From Sphingobium sp. AS12 (lineage in GTDB: Bacteria > Pseudomonadota > Alphaproteobacteria > Sphingomonadales > Sphingomonadaceae), in assembly GCF_019097845.1 (NCBI RefSeq), contig NZ_JAHRGM010000001.1, forward strand, positions 558,001-622,000: a DNA stretch of 64,000 bases, given 5' to 3'. The notes below the pieces were generated by a model. That model saw only the letters and a program-made list of their open reading frames with translations, made no database searches and was not told where the DNA came from. Every line of letters begins with the position of its first letter. Position 1 is the stretch's first letter. Shown piece by piece: positions 49,151 through 57,918 of the stretch. A program made the position numbers and the translations under genes.

Positions 49151-50139
49151 TGATAGGCAATCCAGCAATTGAGCAGGGCGTTGGCAAGGCCACGGTCGAT
49201 CGTCTCGGCCGCTTCCTCCACGCCTTCCTGAAGATCGGCCACCGCGTCGGCCACGACAAGGGCAGCGGCGGCGTTCAGTAGCACCGCGTCGCGATAGGCA
49301 CCCGGTTCGCCTTGCAGCAGCGCGCGCAGGGCAGCGGCATTATGGGCCGCGTCACCGCCGCGGATGGCGTCAACCGGGTGGGTGGCAAGGCCCAGGTCAG
49401 TGGCGGACAGGCGGCGCATTGCAACGACGCTATGGCCAGCGACTTCCGCGATGTCGTTGCCGCCCGCCAGCGACAATTCGTCCAGTCCTTCGTCGCCCGA
49501 TACGATCATCGCCCGGTCGACGCCGAGTTCAGCGAGCGCCTGTGCGTAGATAGGCACATAGGCGGGACGGGCGATGCCGACGAGCTGGCGGCGCACCCCG
49601 GCGGGATTGGCCAGCGGTCCCATTAGGTTGAAGATGGTGCGTTCGCCAATGGCCTTGCGGATCGGGCCGAGTCGCTTGAGCGCGGGATGGTAATTTTGCG
49701 CGAACAGGAAACAGATGCCGATCTCGGCCAGCGTCTTTTCAGCGCTGGCGGCTGCGCGGTCGAGGTTGAGGCCGAGCGCTTCGAGCGTGTCGGCGGCGCC
49801 TGCCTTGGACGACGCGGCGCGGTTGCCATGTTTGGCGACGGGGACGCCAGCAGCGGCGACGACCAGCGATACGGCGGTCGAGACGTTGAGGGTATGGTGC
49901 CCGTCGCCCCCGGTGCCGCACACGTCGATCGCGCCCGCGGGGGCGGTGACCGGGATCATCCGGGCGCGCATGGCGCGGGCGGCAGCCGCAATCTCGATCG
50001 CGGTTTCGCCCCGCCGGGCCATGGTGACGAGAAAGGCGGCGATGTCCGCTTCGGGCAGGTCGGCGTCGAACAGCAGGTCGAAGGCGCGGGCGGCGGCCTG
50101 CGCATCGAGGGGTTGGGAAGGATCGGGCAGGCTGGTCAT
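49147..50139 (-). CDS. trpD: Anthranilate phosphoribosyltransferase
   Basis: TrpD attaches phosphoribosyl to anthranilate. The 330-residue product carries [17 protein letters not shown] and [19 protein letters not shown], the binding sites for the phosphoribosyl donor and anthranilate, and later [11 protein letters not shown]. It is separated from trpG by 166 bases that hold a perfect palindromic repeat. Confidence 0.97.
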   Translation of the reverse strand: MTSLPDPSQPLDAQAAARAFDLLFDADLPEADIAAFLVTMARRGETAIEIAAAARAMRARMIPVTAPAGAIDVCGTGGDGHHTLNVSTAVSLVVAAAGVPVAKHGNRAASSKAGAADTLEALGLNLDRAAASAEKTLAEIGICFLFAQNYHPALKRLGPIRKAIGERTIFNLMGPLANPAGVRRQLVGIARPAYVPIYAQALAELGVDRAMIVSGDEGLDELSLAGGNDIAEVAGHSVVAMRRLSATDLGLATHPVDAIRGGDAAHNAAALRALLQGEPGAYRDAVLLNAAAALVVADAVADLQEGVEEAAETIDRGLANALLNCWIAYQ

Positions 50140-50222
50140 GGCGATCGGCCTTAATAGCGGCTGGCCGGATGAGTCGAGAGGATGTTGTGCCTTATCCCGC
50201 AGATTTCATATTATAGTGACCA

Positions 50223-50288
50223 GTGCTCCCGCGAAGGCGGGAGTCCAGTCCATAGGTCGGCACTAGGCTCCCGCCTTCGCGGGAGCAC
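50223..50288. repeat. Perfect palindromic repeat, family D, between trpG and trpD
   Basis: GTGCTCCCGCGAAGGCGGGAG (50223-50243) has its exact reverse complement at 50268-50288, with a 24-base loop. Each arm also holds a small internal palindrome CTCCCGC...GCGGGAG. It lies inside the trp cluster and would form a strong hairpin in the message. Confidence 0.88.
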
Positions 50289-50305
50289 GTCAAATCTGCT
50301 GGCGG

Positions 50306-50896
50306 TCAGGCCGCCTCGCGCGCCTTCACCTTCATGCCCGCAATCTTCATGAAATTGGCCAGCATGTCATGGCCATGTTCGGTGGCGATGCTTTCTGGGT
50401 GGAACTGGACCGAATGGATAGGCAGGGTCGCGTGGCGGAAGCCCATGACCGATCCATCCTCGCTGGTTGCGTTGACGACCAGACTGTCCGGAATATCTTC
50501 CACGATCAGCGAGTGATAGCGGGTCGCGGTGAAGGGGGAGGGCAGGCCTGCGAACAGGCCTGTGCCGTCATGGGTGACGGGCGATGTCTTGCCGTGCATC
50601 AGGCCGCCGCGCACCACCTTGCCGCCGAAATGCTGGCCGATCGCCTGATGGCCAAGGCATACGCCCAGCAAGGGCGCGCCCGCGTCGGCGCAGGCGGCGA
50701 CGAGATCGAGGCTAACGCCCGCTTCATTGGGGGTGCAGGGACCGGGCGAGAGCAGAAACGCCTTCGCGCCGCTGGATAGCGCCTGTCCCGCCGAAATGGC
50801 GTCGTTGCGGACGACCTCCACCTTGGCACCCAGTTCCATCAGATAATGGACCAGGTTCCAGGTGAAGCTGTCATAATTGTCGATGACGAGGATCAT
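50306..50896 (-). CDS. trpG: Anthranilate synthase component II (glutamine amidotransferase)
   Basis: TrpG supplies ammonia from glutamine to anthranilate synthase; many bacteria use the same protein as PabA for folate. The 196-residue product begins [19 protein letters not shown] and contains the class I amidotransferase nucleophile in [11 protein letters not shown] and the His/Glu in [12 protein letters not shown]. trpE is not adjacent upstream, where a small rightward gene lies instead. Confidence 0.95.
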   Translation of the reverse strand: MILVIDNYDSFTWNLVHYLMELGAKVEVVRNDAISAGQALSSGAKAFLLSPGPCTPNEAGVSLDLVAACADAGAPLLGVCLGHQAIGQHFGGKVVRGGLMHGKTSPVTHDGTGLFAGLPSPFTATRYHSLIVEDIPDSLVVNATSEDGSVMGFRHATLPIHSVQFHPESIATEHGHDMLANFMKIAGMKVKAREAA

Positions 50897-51111
50897 GGGA
50901 ACAGGGCTATAGAGGGGCAAGACGGCAAGGGGAAGCGGGCGAGGGCATAAATGTCGCGACGCGCCCATAAGCCTCTGCTAGGGCCAGCCCATCGACGCGA
51001 ACCCTGCCCGCAAGCATTCGCGTGACCGAGAGACGCCCAGCGCTCCCGCTTGCCAGCAAGGCGCTTTCTCTTGAACCATTTTTTCCTAGCCACTCGCGTG
51101 AGCCGCGTCGC

Positions 51112-51348
51112 ATGAGCCGCGCGATCAATATCAATGCGCCGATGGCCGATGTGCAGGCGCTCTGCACCAAGCACGCGCTGGCCGTATCGACCATCGAAGC
51201 GCTGACATCGGGCGGCACCCGCGTGGTGATGCTGAACCCCGACGGGGCGGACCGGATGCGCGACCTCATGAAAACCAAGCTGATCGATTCGCCGGTGGTG
51301 CGCTCCTCGCTGCATCTGGCGCGCCAGCCGCGTTCGGTGCTGCGCTAG
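51112..51348 (+). CDS. Hypothetical small protein
   Basis: This frame encodes 78 residues beginning MSRAININAPMADVQALC and ending ARQPRSVLR, with no signal or membrane segment. The middle reads like a compact alpha/beta domain (AVSTIEALTSGGTRVVML, GADRMRDLMKTKLIDS). I recognise no family. The open frame extends to 51022, but that extra part is Arg/Pro-rich and unlike protein. Its stop overlaps the convergent NRDE gene by four bases. Support is moderate: sensible composition and codon use. Confidence 0.55.
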   Translation: MSRAININAPMADVQALCTKHALAVSTIEALTSGGTRVVMLNPDGADRMRDLMKTKLIDSPVVRSSLHLARQPRSVLR

Positions 51349-52079
51349 AGCGGCCAGGCGAACTCTATCCAGGTTTCGCCGGTCTGCCGCCCTTCCGCGT
51401 CGTAGCGGCGTTCGGCGATCATACCCTGTCCTGCATGGTCGATCGTGATGATCGTGCTGCATCGCGTGCCGTAGATGGCGTCGCGGATGAAGATGGGGGA
51501 TGGCTCGGCGACCGGCGCTGTGTCGTCGAGCAGGGTTTCGGTGCGTAGCGCTGTGAACAGCAGCGCCGGATCATCCTGCCCCGTCGCCAGCCAGTCGGCG
51601 AGTATCGCGTTCAGTTGCTGAGTCTTGGGCCAGGGCGTATCGAACGGTCCGTTGGACAGCCCGATAATGCCGGGGCGCAGGTCGATCGCGTCAGGCTGGG
51701 GGCGGTTGGTCAGCAGCCGGGCGCGGTGTCGGTCCACCGCGATCAGGCTGAACGGGTTGAAATCGTCAAGTGCCGCCAGCGTCGGCGCGGCATAAGCTCC
51801 ATCGCCCGTCAGCATATCGGTCACCAGCGCGCCGCGCGAGGCGCGGTCGGGATGGGCCAGGCCATAGCCGCGCTGGTTGGTGACAACGCCCATGCGGCCG
51901 GTATCGGACACGCCTGCCCATGTGCCGCCCGATTGCAGGTCACGCCCCGCGATGACGCCGGGCCGGTCATCCCATTGCGCCAGCGCGGCGGAGGGGCGAA
52001 CATGATGTTCGTCGCGATTGCCCGCCAGCACCAGATGCCAGCGCGGATGGGCCGCCCATGCCATTGTCACGATACACAT
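51345..52079 (-). CDS. NRDE family protein
   Basis: The predicted product has 244 residues and begins MCIVTMAWAAHPRWHLVLAG, followed by NRDE, the namesake motif of the NRDE (TANGO2-like) family, at about residues 21-24. Later GRDLQSGGTWAGVSDTGRMGV fits the Ntn-hydrolase-like fold with Cys2 as possible nucleophile. Function in bacteria is unsettled. I chose the ATG at 52079, after AAGGGAAA, rather than the upstream start at 52127. It is convergent with the small hypothetical gene. Confidence 0.88.
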   Translation of the reverse strand: MCIVTMAWAAHPRWHLVLAGNRDEHHVRPSAALAQWDDRPGVIAGRDLQSGGTWAGVSDTGRMGVVTNQRGYGLAHPDRASRGALVTDMLTGDGAYAAPTLAALDDFNPFSLIAVDRHRARLLTNRPQPDAIDLRPGIIGLSNGPFDTPWPKTQQLNAILADWLATGQDDPALLFTALRTETLLDDTAPVAEPSPIFIRDAIYGTRCSTIITIDHAGQGMIAERRYDAEGRQTGETWIEFAWPL

Positions 52080-52172
52080 GGGCTTTCCCTTATGCGGCGG
52101 CTTGAAAAGGCGCAACTTTACGCCCATATGGGTCGGGCCGGGTTCGCCCGGCTATGGTGATAAAGTGTGTCG

Positions 52173-52178
52173 TATAAT
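52173..52178 (+). promoter_or_regulatory. -10 element of the tmRNA promoter
   Basis: A perfect TATAAT at 52173-52178 lies just ahead of the tmRNA sequences; transcription would start near 52185. No clear -35 hexamer is visible at the usual spacing. Confidence 0.6.
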
Positions 52179-52184
52179 AGACGC

Positions 52185-52505
52185 AGCGGACCCGGGGGCA
52201 GTACCCGGCGGTTCCACCACATATCCCGGTTGGCAGACATGCCGGACGGGATGTCTGACGGGGCCGAACTAGGATCGACGTGTGTTCAAAGGCGATATTT
52301 TTACCCGGCCCGTGTAAGCCGTTAAACTGTGCAAAACTCATAAGTGCCAACGATAACGAAGCACTCGCCATTGCAGCGTGAATGAGGGCCTAACGGCCTG
52401 ACCTCACTCTAAAATAGCGCGGTTGAACCCACCGGGCAACAGAAGGGAATTCAGCGGCCTCCGGGAGGGCCGGGCAACAGAACCTCCCGGACCTTCTTCA
52501 TTTTT
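52185..52505 (+). ncRNA. ssrA: Two-piece (circularly permuted) tmRNA
   Basis: tmRNA rescues stalled ribosomes and tags the unfinished protein. Here the acceptor part comes first: a T-arm-like hairpin CCGGG/CCCGG (52192-52208), the strand CGGTTCC (52209-52215) and ACCA (52216-52219). A spacer with hairpin CAGACAT/ATGTCTG follows (52234-52257), probably removed. The coding part starts at 52260 with GGGGCCGAACTAGGATCGACG. GGGGCCG pairs with CGGTTCC over seven pairs, with a G-U at the third as in tRNA-Ala. The tag frame is at 52346-52381. The 3' end forms a two-stage terminator stem (52442-52496) with TTTTT at 52501-52505. The outer 5' boundary is estimated. Confidence 0.93.
52346..52381 (+). other. 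tmRNA tag reading frame
   Basis: The frame from GCC at 52346 to TGA at 52379-52381 encodes ANDNEALAIAA. The ANDN start and hydrophobic ...AA end are typical of alphaproteobacterial degradation tags recognised by ClpXP. Confidence 0.92.
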
Positions 52506-52821
52506 GTTATCCTGCATCGCTGGCGTCGCTTGACCAATCGCCTGGCGCGGCGAACCTGTCTCGACATGCGTGGAAGAGCGCCTGATGATTGCCGGTGCTG
52601 ATGCACCGAGGGCGCATTTCAGAACAAACTCCTGCTGTGCGAATCAGTATCGACTCCGACTGTCTTTTCAATTACACTTTTATGACAGTATGAAGAAAAA
52701 ATCATAACTATCTGTTTTAACAGAAAACAAAATCCTTTTTCAGCGACCGAACCGCTATTGCGCTACTGTCATCATAGTGAAATAATCATCGCTATAGTGA
52801 AAAGGTTTTGCTGGAGAAAAT
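52506..52821. other. AT-rich regulatory interval without genes
   Basis: This 316-base interval lies between the tmRNA terminator and the exported-protein gene. Its latter half is AT-rich for this genome. It contains a PhoB-box-like sequence on the minus strand (52671-52688), an isolated CTGTCAT at 52766-52772 and two copies of ATAGTGAAA close together near 52774-52801. No gene or RNA was recognised. Confidence 0.55.
52671..52688 (-). promoter_or_regulatory. Candidate PhoB box
   Basis: On the minus strand this reads CTGTCATAAAAGTGTAAT, two 7-base units at 11-base spacing, close to the E. coli Pho-box consensus CTGTCATAWAWCTGTCAY (second unit 5 of 7). Orientation is away from the downstream gene, which weakens the case. 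Confidence 0.35.
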
Positions 52822-53208
52822 ATGATGCTGAAGGTCGCCCTTATCGCCGGTTTCGCTCTGGCGTGCGTCACCCCCGCCATGGCGCAAGGCGCTTCGGAGG
52901 ATGTGATCGTTGTCGGCGTTCCCGATGGCGGTCTGGCTGCGCGCGACCTGACGGCGGGTCAGTTTGAAAAGGCCGCAAAGCGGCTGAAGGCCGTGTGGCC
53001 AGACAGCGCCAATGATCCCGCGCGCCTCATCAACCTTGGCAACGCCTATGCAGGCATGGGTCGTGTCGCTGACGCGCATTCGGCCTATAAGTCCGCGCGC
53101 TTCTCGCCCGAAATGACCCTGGTACTGGCCGATGGCAGCGAACAGTCGTCGCGCGACGTCGCGCGGCGGGCGATGAGCCGCCTGACGCCGGTTTATGCGT
53201 CGCGCTGA
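52822..53208 (+). CDS. Exported small TPR-like protein
   Basis: This 128-residue protein has a signal peptide ending in AMAQ (cleavage after about residue 22). The mature part has a predicted single TPR-like pair, LINLGNAYAGMGRVADAHSAYKSA, and ends near PVYASR. Small periplasmic proteins of this kind are common in sphingomonads; function is unknown. GGAG lies 5 bases before the ATG at 52822 and 8 before a second ATG at 52825, so the second may be used. The gene appears monocistronic and its upstream region holds Pho-box-like sequence. Confidence 0.78.
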   Translation: MMLKVALIAGFALACVTPAMAQGASEDVIVVGVPDGGLAARDLTAGQFEKAAKRLKAVWPDSANDPARLINLGNAYAGMGRVADAHSAYKSARFSPEMTLVLADGSEQSSRDVARRAMSRLTPVYASR

Positions 53209-53281
53209 TCGAAGCGTTCTGTTTCAAGCAATTGCACGGGGCGCGGGGCTTAACCGCGCCCTTGTCATCAAACCATAACGT

Positions 53282-53343
53282 AAGTCACTAAATTGTAATT
53301 TTAGTGACGCCATTTCGTCACCAAAACAGAACAAGCCTGTCAC
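53282..53343 (+). promoter_or_regulatory. 11-bp-phased repeats and perfect dyad upstream of the lipoprotein gene
   Basis: GTCACTAAA (53284-53292) and TTTAGTGAC (53300-53308) form a perfect dyad with a 7-base spacer. In the same place, units at 11-base steps include AAGTCAC, TTGTAAT, TCGTCAC and CTGTCAC (53282, 53293, 53315, 53337), a partial match to PhoB-box repeats. The array lies 109-170 bases before the start codon. A repressor operator or a PhoB array are both possible. Confidence 0.45.
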
Positions 53344-53451
53344 CGGACGTCCCTAACTGCCCCTTCGGAGGGCGACAGGGGGCGTTGTCCGAATCATATC
53401 CCCTGCGCTCCGCATAGCAACAAACCCGGTGTCCACCGGAGCGGAGACGAC

Positions 53452-55038
53452 ATGGCCAAGATTAACCGTATCCACACGATCCTGATGGCGAGCTGCGCCT
53501 GTATAGGCCTGAGCGCCTGCGGCGCTGACGACATCGCTTCGCCGGGCGAGGGCACCATTGTCATCCCCGCGCCGACCCCGACGCCGACCCCCACGCCCAC
53601 GCCGACCCCCACGCCGACCGGCGTGACCCCGGCCGCCAACTGCCCGACCATCGCCGGTTCCGCGCAGCTGTCGGACCTGGGCACCATTTCCGATGGTGGC
53701 AATACGTGGCGCAACTGCGGTTTCCCGACGCGCTTCACCAGCTCGACCGCGATCGCCAAGGTCGCAGGCGTCATCTATTCGCTGCCCGGCCGCGTCGATG
53801 TCGGCACCGACCAGGGTGCTGCGAGCACCAACACCGACGTTACGCTGACGATCGATCCGGGCGTCACCATCTTCGCCGCCACCGGTAACGCCTATCTGGC
53901 GGTCAATCGTGGCAACAAGATCAACGCTGTCGGCACCGCTTCGCAGCCGATCGTTTTCACCAGCCGTGAAAATGTGCTGGGCACCGCGACCGACCAGTCG
54001 TCGGGCCAGTGGGGCGGCGTCGTGCTGCTTGGCCGTGCGAAGATCACCGACTGTCTGGCCCCGGCCGCAGCGCCCGGCACCACCGCGTGCGAGCGTGATA
54101 CCGAAGGCAGCAGCGGCGCGCTTTATGGTGGCGCGAACGATGCCGACAGTTCGGGTCGCATGTCCTATGTCCAGATCCGCTATTCGGGCTTCGCCTTGGC
54201 CGGCGGCAGCGAATTGCAGGGCCTGACCCCGTCGGGCGTCGGCACCGGCACGGTGATCGACCATATCCAGGTCCACAACAGCTCGGACGACGGCATCGAA
54301 GCCTTTGGCGGCAGCTCCAACTATCGTTACCTGGTGCTGACCGGCAACGAGGACGACAATTTCGACTCCGACGTCGGCTATCGCGGCACCGTGCAATATG
54401 TCATCAGCGCCCAGCGCGCGAACAACGACATTGGCGACGGTTTCCTCGAAACCGACTCCAACGGTGGTTCGGCGGCCAATAATGGTGAGGACGCACTGCC
54501 CCGCCAGTATCTGAAGATGGCCAACTTCACCTATATCCAGCGTTCGACCACGGGCAGCAATGGCGCGGCCATGCTGCTGCGCGGTGGTGCGGACCTGGCG
54601 CTGGTGAACGGCATCATCGTGTCGCCGACCAACAGCTGCCTGCGCATCGACAGCACGACCACGACCCGCGACGCCGATACGGCGCTGCAGGATGCCGGCA
54701 AGCCGCGCTATATCTCGGTCGTGATGCAGTGCAACAGCACGCCATATAAGGGCAGCCGTGGCGTCGACGCCGCAGCCGTCCAGTCGATCTTCGAAGCGGG
54801 TGCCAACAGCACGATCAGCTACACCCCGTCGCTGACCAGCCTCTTCATCAACGGTGCGACCGAAACCGCGCGCACCGCGGTTGACCCCAAGACGATTGAT
54901 GCTGCCTTCACCACCACCAACTATATCGGTGCGGTCAAGGACAGCAGCGACACCTGGTATGCCGGCTGGACCTGCAATTCGGTGACCGCCAACTTCGGCA
55001 CCACCAGCAAGGACTGCACGGCGATCCCGACGACCTGA
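53452..55038 (+). CDS. Surface lipoprotein with Pro-Thr linker and predicted beta-helix
   Basis: The predicted protein has 528 residues, with a lipoprotein signal ending in GLSAC (Cys23). A linker of eight Pro-Thr pairs follows at about residues 41-56. The rest is rich in Gly, Asn, Ser and Thr with short strands, such as VTLTIDPGVTIFAATGNAYL and SGQWGGVVLLGRAKI, and suggests a right-handed beta-helix. Six or more cysteines may pair. Proteins of this style are often encoded next to a TonB receptor, as here, and may bind its substrate at the cell surface. A hairpin separates the two genes. Function and ligand are unknown. Confidence 0.8.
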   Translation: MAKINRIHTILMASCACIGLSACGADDIASPGEGTIVIPAPTPTPTPTPTPTPTPTGVTPAANCPTIAGSAQLSDLGTISDGGNTWRNCGFPTRFTSSTAIAKVAGVIYSLPGRVDVGTDQGAASTNTDVTLTIDPGVTIFAATGNAYLAVNRGNKINAVGTASQPIVFTSRENVLGTATDQSSGQWGGVVLLGRAKITDCLAPAAAPGTTACERDTEGSSGALYGGANDADSSGRMSYVQIRYSGFALAGGSELQGLTPSGVGTGTVIDHIQVHNSSDDGIEAFGGSSNYRYLVLTGNEDDNFDSDVGYRGTVQYVISAQRANNDIGDGFLETDSNGGSAANNGEDALPRQYLKMANFTYIQRSTTGSNGAAMLLRGGADLALVNGIIVSPTNSCLRIDSTTTTRDADTALQDAGKPRYISVVMQCNSTPYKGSRGVDAAAVQSIFEAGANSTISYTPSLTSLFINGATETARTAVDPKTIDAAFTTTNYIGAVKDSSDTWYAGWTCNSVTANFGTTSKDCTAIPTT

Positions 55039-55060
55039 TCGGACCCACGACCTCAACAGG

Positions 55061-55098
55061 GGCGGGGGAGCGTGCTGTCGCGCTTCCCCGCCTTCTTT
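55061..55098 (+). terminator. Hairpin between lipoprotein and receptor genes
   Basis: GGCGGGGGAGCG (55061-55072) pairs with CGCTTCCCCGCC (55081-55092), with one G-T pair and an 8-base loop, followed by TTCTTT. It could act as a partial terminator that lowers receptor expression relative to the lipoprotein. Confidence 0.65.
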
Positions 55099-55129
55099 GC
55101 ACTGCAATTCCCAAAGGGGGACCCCTAGC

Positions 55130-57835
55130 ATGTCGAAGCCGCTCAGCCTGGCGCGCCTGCTCCTGATTTCATCCGCCCTGGTCGCACCTGGTGCCATGGC
55201 GCAAACCGATCCGGCCGCCACGACCGGCGCGGACGCTGGCGGTGCCGTTACATCCGGCACGCCAACCGCCGCCGAACAGGCCGATTCCGATGCCGGCAAC
55301 GTCGACGTGTCGATCCCCGGCGCGGACATCGTCGTCACCGGTCGCCGCACCACCAACGTGTCGCAGGCCGCCCCGCAGGTCGTGAACGTCCTGTCGGCCG
55401 CCGACATCAAGCGCACGGGCGAAGGCGATATCGCCGGGTCGCTCCAGCGCGTCACCGGCCTGTCGGTCGTGTCCGGCGGCTATGTTTACGTCCGCGGCCT
55501 GGGCGATCGCTATTCCCTCGCGCTGCTCAACGGGTCGCCGCTGCCAAGCCCCGAACCTTTGAAGCGCGTCGTTCCGCTTGATCTGTTCCCGACCAGCGTG
55601 ATCGCATCGACGCTGGTGCAAAAGACCTTCTCGGCCAACTTCCCCGGTGAATTTGGCGGCGGCGTCATCAATCTGACGACCAAGGCGATTCCCGCCGAAA
55701 GCTATCTGGAAATCGGCTTTGGCAGTTCGGCCAATACCGAAACGTCGGGGCAATTGGGCTATACCCATTATGGGTCCAAGTCCGACTGGACCGGTTTTGA
55801 CGACAGTTCGCGCGACGTGCCGCCGCTGCTCAAGCAGGCGATCGGCAGCGGTGTTCCGTTCGCCAATATCGGCCGGACCGACCAGCAGGCGATTGCAATG
55901 CAGTTCCTGAACTCTGCCACTTCGGTCGTGCAGCGGACCAACAGCCTGCCGTTCAACTTCTCCGGCTCGATCAACGCGGGTACGGCGGTCGATGTCGGCA
56001 GCGATGGACGGCTGGGCGTGATCGCCACGGCATCCTACAGCAACAAGTGGCGCACCCGCGACAATCTGCAACAGGCATCGCTCGATGTCGGGGCAGGGGC
56101 TGGCAAAAGCTACCAGCAGGTCAGCACCGATAACGAGATCACGGTCAACGGATTGCTGGGCGTCGGGCTGGAACTGGGCGACCAGAAGCTGCGCTGGACC
56201 AACCTCTATATCCGCGACACCACCAAGCGCAGCGCGCTGGCGGTGGGCCGCAATGACGGCACCATTCAGGATGCCGATTTCCTGCAACAAAATACCGCCT
56301 GGTATGAGCGGCAGTTGATCGACACCCAGCTGGTCGGCGAATTCAAATTTTCCGACGCGCTGAGCCTCGACGTGCGTGGCGGTTTTGCCAATTCGCAGCG
56401 CGAAGCCCCCTATGAGCGCGAATTTGTCTATGTGCGGACCAATCGCGACCTGGCGACCGATCCGGTTGGCGACCGTTTCGTCAATGCGCTCAATCGCCAG
56501 CGCGGCGATGCGTCGGCCACGTTCAGCGACCTCAACGAAGATTTGTGGTTTGCCGGCGCCGACTGGAGCTACAAGATTGCGCCGGGCTTCTCGCTGACGG
56601 CGGGTTACGCCTTCAACGACACCAAGCGCCGTTCGTCGCGCTATGAGCTGCATTTCGATGCCGTCAACCTGCCGGTGCCGGTGCAGCAACTGCGCCCCGA
56701 CTATCTGCTGTCGGATGCGACGATCCAGCTATACGATATCGGCCTGCTCGAATTTTCGGGCAACTATCCGGTCTATGACGCGGCGCTGCGCACCCATGCG
56801 GGCTATGCCCAGGTGCAGGCGGACCTGTTTGCGGGTCTCTCGGTCAACGCAGGCGTTCGCTACGAAAAGGGCGAAATGTCGGTGACGGGTGTCGATGTGT
56901 ACAGCACCGGGCTGACCCCGTTCAACGAAATCCGCAAGCATTACTGGCTGCCCGCCGTGACCTTCACGCTCGAAGCGGCCAAGGGTCTGCAACTGCGCGC
57001 CAGCGGGTCCAAGACGATTGCCCGCCCGCAATTCCGCGAGCTGATCGCCCAGCCCTATCTCGACACCGAATCCAACCGTTTCTTCCGCGGCAACCCGTTC
57101 CTTCAGGACAGCCAGTTGTGGAATGCGGACATCCGGGCCGAATGGTATATGGGCAAGGACGAACGGATCACGGCAGCGGCCTTCTACAAAAAGATCGAAA
57201 ATCCGATCGAGACCTACACGACCATCACCGACACCTATAATGTCACGACCAGCTTCGCCAATGCGCCCGAAGCGACGCTTTACGGCGCGGAACTGGAAGT
57301 GCAGAAATATGTGCCGCTGGACGGGTTTTCGGACTCAAGCTTTTTCGTCAGCCGCCGGATCGCGCTGATCGGCAACTATACCTATACCCAATCGAAGCTG
57401 AAGGTCGGGGCGGATGACACCACCATCCCCTATACCTACACCACTGGCGAGCCGCCGGCGGCGTCCGACTTCTTCCTCAATGGCGTGCCGCTGACGGGGC
57501 AGTCTGACCATCTGGTCAACCTGCAACTGGGGCTGGAAGATACCGACACGCTGTCACAGCAGACATTGTTGCTGACCTATGCCAGCGACCGCGTCACCAG
57601 CCGTGGCCCGAACCTGCAACCCGACATCAAGGAACGGCCGGGCGTACAGCTCGACTTTGTGGCGCGGCAGGGGGTCAAGTTGCCCGGCGGCATCAACAGC
57701 GAAGTCAAGTTCGAGGCGCGCAACATATTGGGCCGCAAGTTCCAGGAGTTTCAGGAACAGGACGGCAACCGCGTCTATTATAACCGCTACAAGGTCGGCA
57801 CGACCATCGCCGCGTCGATGACGGTCGCCTTCTGA
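55130..57835 (+). CDS. TonB-dependent outer-membrane receptor
   Basis: The 901-residue product has a signal peptide ending in AMAQ and a Ton-box-like segment DIVVTGRR (about residues 65-72). Its plug domain contains INGSPLPSPEP-like text (here LLNGSPLPSPEPLKR) and YVRGLGDRYS, and the C-terminal beta-barrel ends in ASMTVAF with terminal Phe. TonB receptors import scarce ligands with energy from ExbBD-TonB. No STN signalling domain is present. The substrate is unknown. The gene follows the lipoprotein gene by 91 bases including a hairpin. The ATG at 55130 is chosen because AAAGGGGG precedes it; an upstream start at 55097 lacks support. Confidence 0.92.
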   Translation: MSKPLSLARLLLISSALVAPGAMAQTDPAATTGADAGGAVTSGTPTAAEQADSDAGNVDVSIPGADIVVTGRRTTNVSQAAPQVVNVLSAADIKRTGEGDIAGSLQRVTGLSVVSGGYVYVRGLGDRYSLALLNGSPLPSPEPLKRVVPLDLFPTSVIASTLVQKTFSANFPGEFGGGVINLTTKAIPAESYLEIGFGSSANTETSGQLGYTHYGSKSDWTGFDDSSRDVPPLLKQAIGSGVPFANIGRTDQQAIAMQFLNSATSVVQRTNSLPFNFSGSINAGTAVDVGSDGRLGVIATASYSNKWRTRDNLQQASLDVGAGAGKSYQQVSTDNEITVNGLLGVGLELGDQKLRWTNLYIRDTTKRSALAVGRNDGTIQDADFLQQNTAWYERQLIDTQLVGEFKFSDALSLDVRGGFANSQREAPYEREFVYVRTNRDLATDPVGDRFVNALNRQRGDASATFSDLNEDLWFAGADWSYKIAPGFSLTAGYAFNDTKRRSSRYELHFDAVNLPVPVQQLRPDYLLSDATIQLYDIGLLEFSGNYPVYDAALRTHAGYAQVQADLFAGLSVNAGVRYEKGEMSVTGVDVYSTGLTPFNEIRKHYWLPAVTFTLEAAKGLQLRASGSKTIARPQFRELIAQPYLDTESNRFFRGNPFLQDSQLWNADIRAEWYMGKDERITAAAFYKKIENPIETYTTITDTYNVTTSFANAPEATLYGAELEVQKYVPLDGFSDSSFFVSRRIALIGNYTYTQSKLKVGADDTTIPYTYTTGEPPAASDFFLNGVPLTGQSDHLVNLQLGLEDTDTLSQQTLLLTYASDRVTSRGPNLQPDIKERPGVQLDFVARQGVKLPGGINSEVKFEARNILGRKFQEFQEQDGNRVYYNRYKVGTTIAASMTVAF

Positions 57836-57842
57836 TATGAAC

Positions 57843-57909
57843 GGGGCCGCGTTCGCGCGGCCCCATACGATGCAGGCGACCGGTCCGTTTCAGGCGGGCC
57901 GGTCGTTTT
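57843..57909 (+). terminator. Two hairpins after the TonB receptor gene
   Basis: GGGGCCGCG-TTCG-CGCGGCCCC (57843-57864) is a perfect stem with a stable UUCG loop. A second stem CGACCGG/CCGGTCG (57877-57905) is followed by TTTT at 57906-57909. Together they should end receptor transcripts before the convergent oxygenase gene. Confidence 0.8.
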
Positions 57910-57918
57910 GCGTTTGGA

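Noticed and set aside
53572..53622. Short tandem repeats that could be read as a CRISPR or contingency locus
   Set aside because: They are 6-base Pro-Thr codon repeats inside a coding frame without spacers. Unit length of 6 cannot cause frameshift switching.
53353..55455. A 700-residue open frame on the minus strand across the lipoprotein and receptor genes
   Set aside because: It is antisense to two well-supported genes with signal peptides; its translation is Arg/Gly/Ala-rich without domains, as expected from high-GC codon bias.
57843..57864. UUCG-capped hairpin considered as a riboswitch or small RNA
   Set aside because: It is a simple stem directly after a stop codon with a second T-tailed stem beyond it, so transcription termination is the simpler reading.
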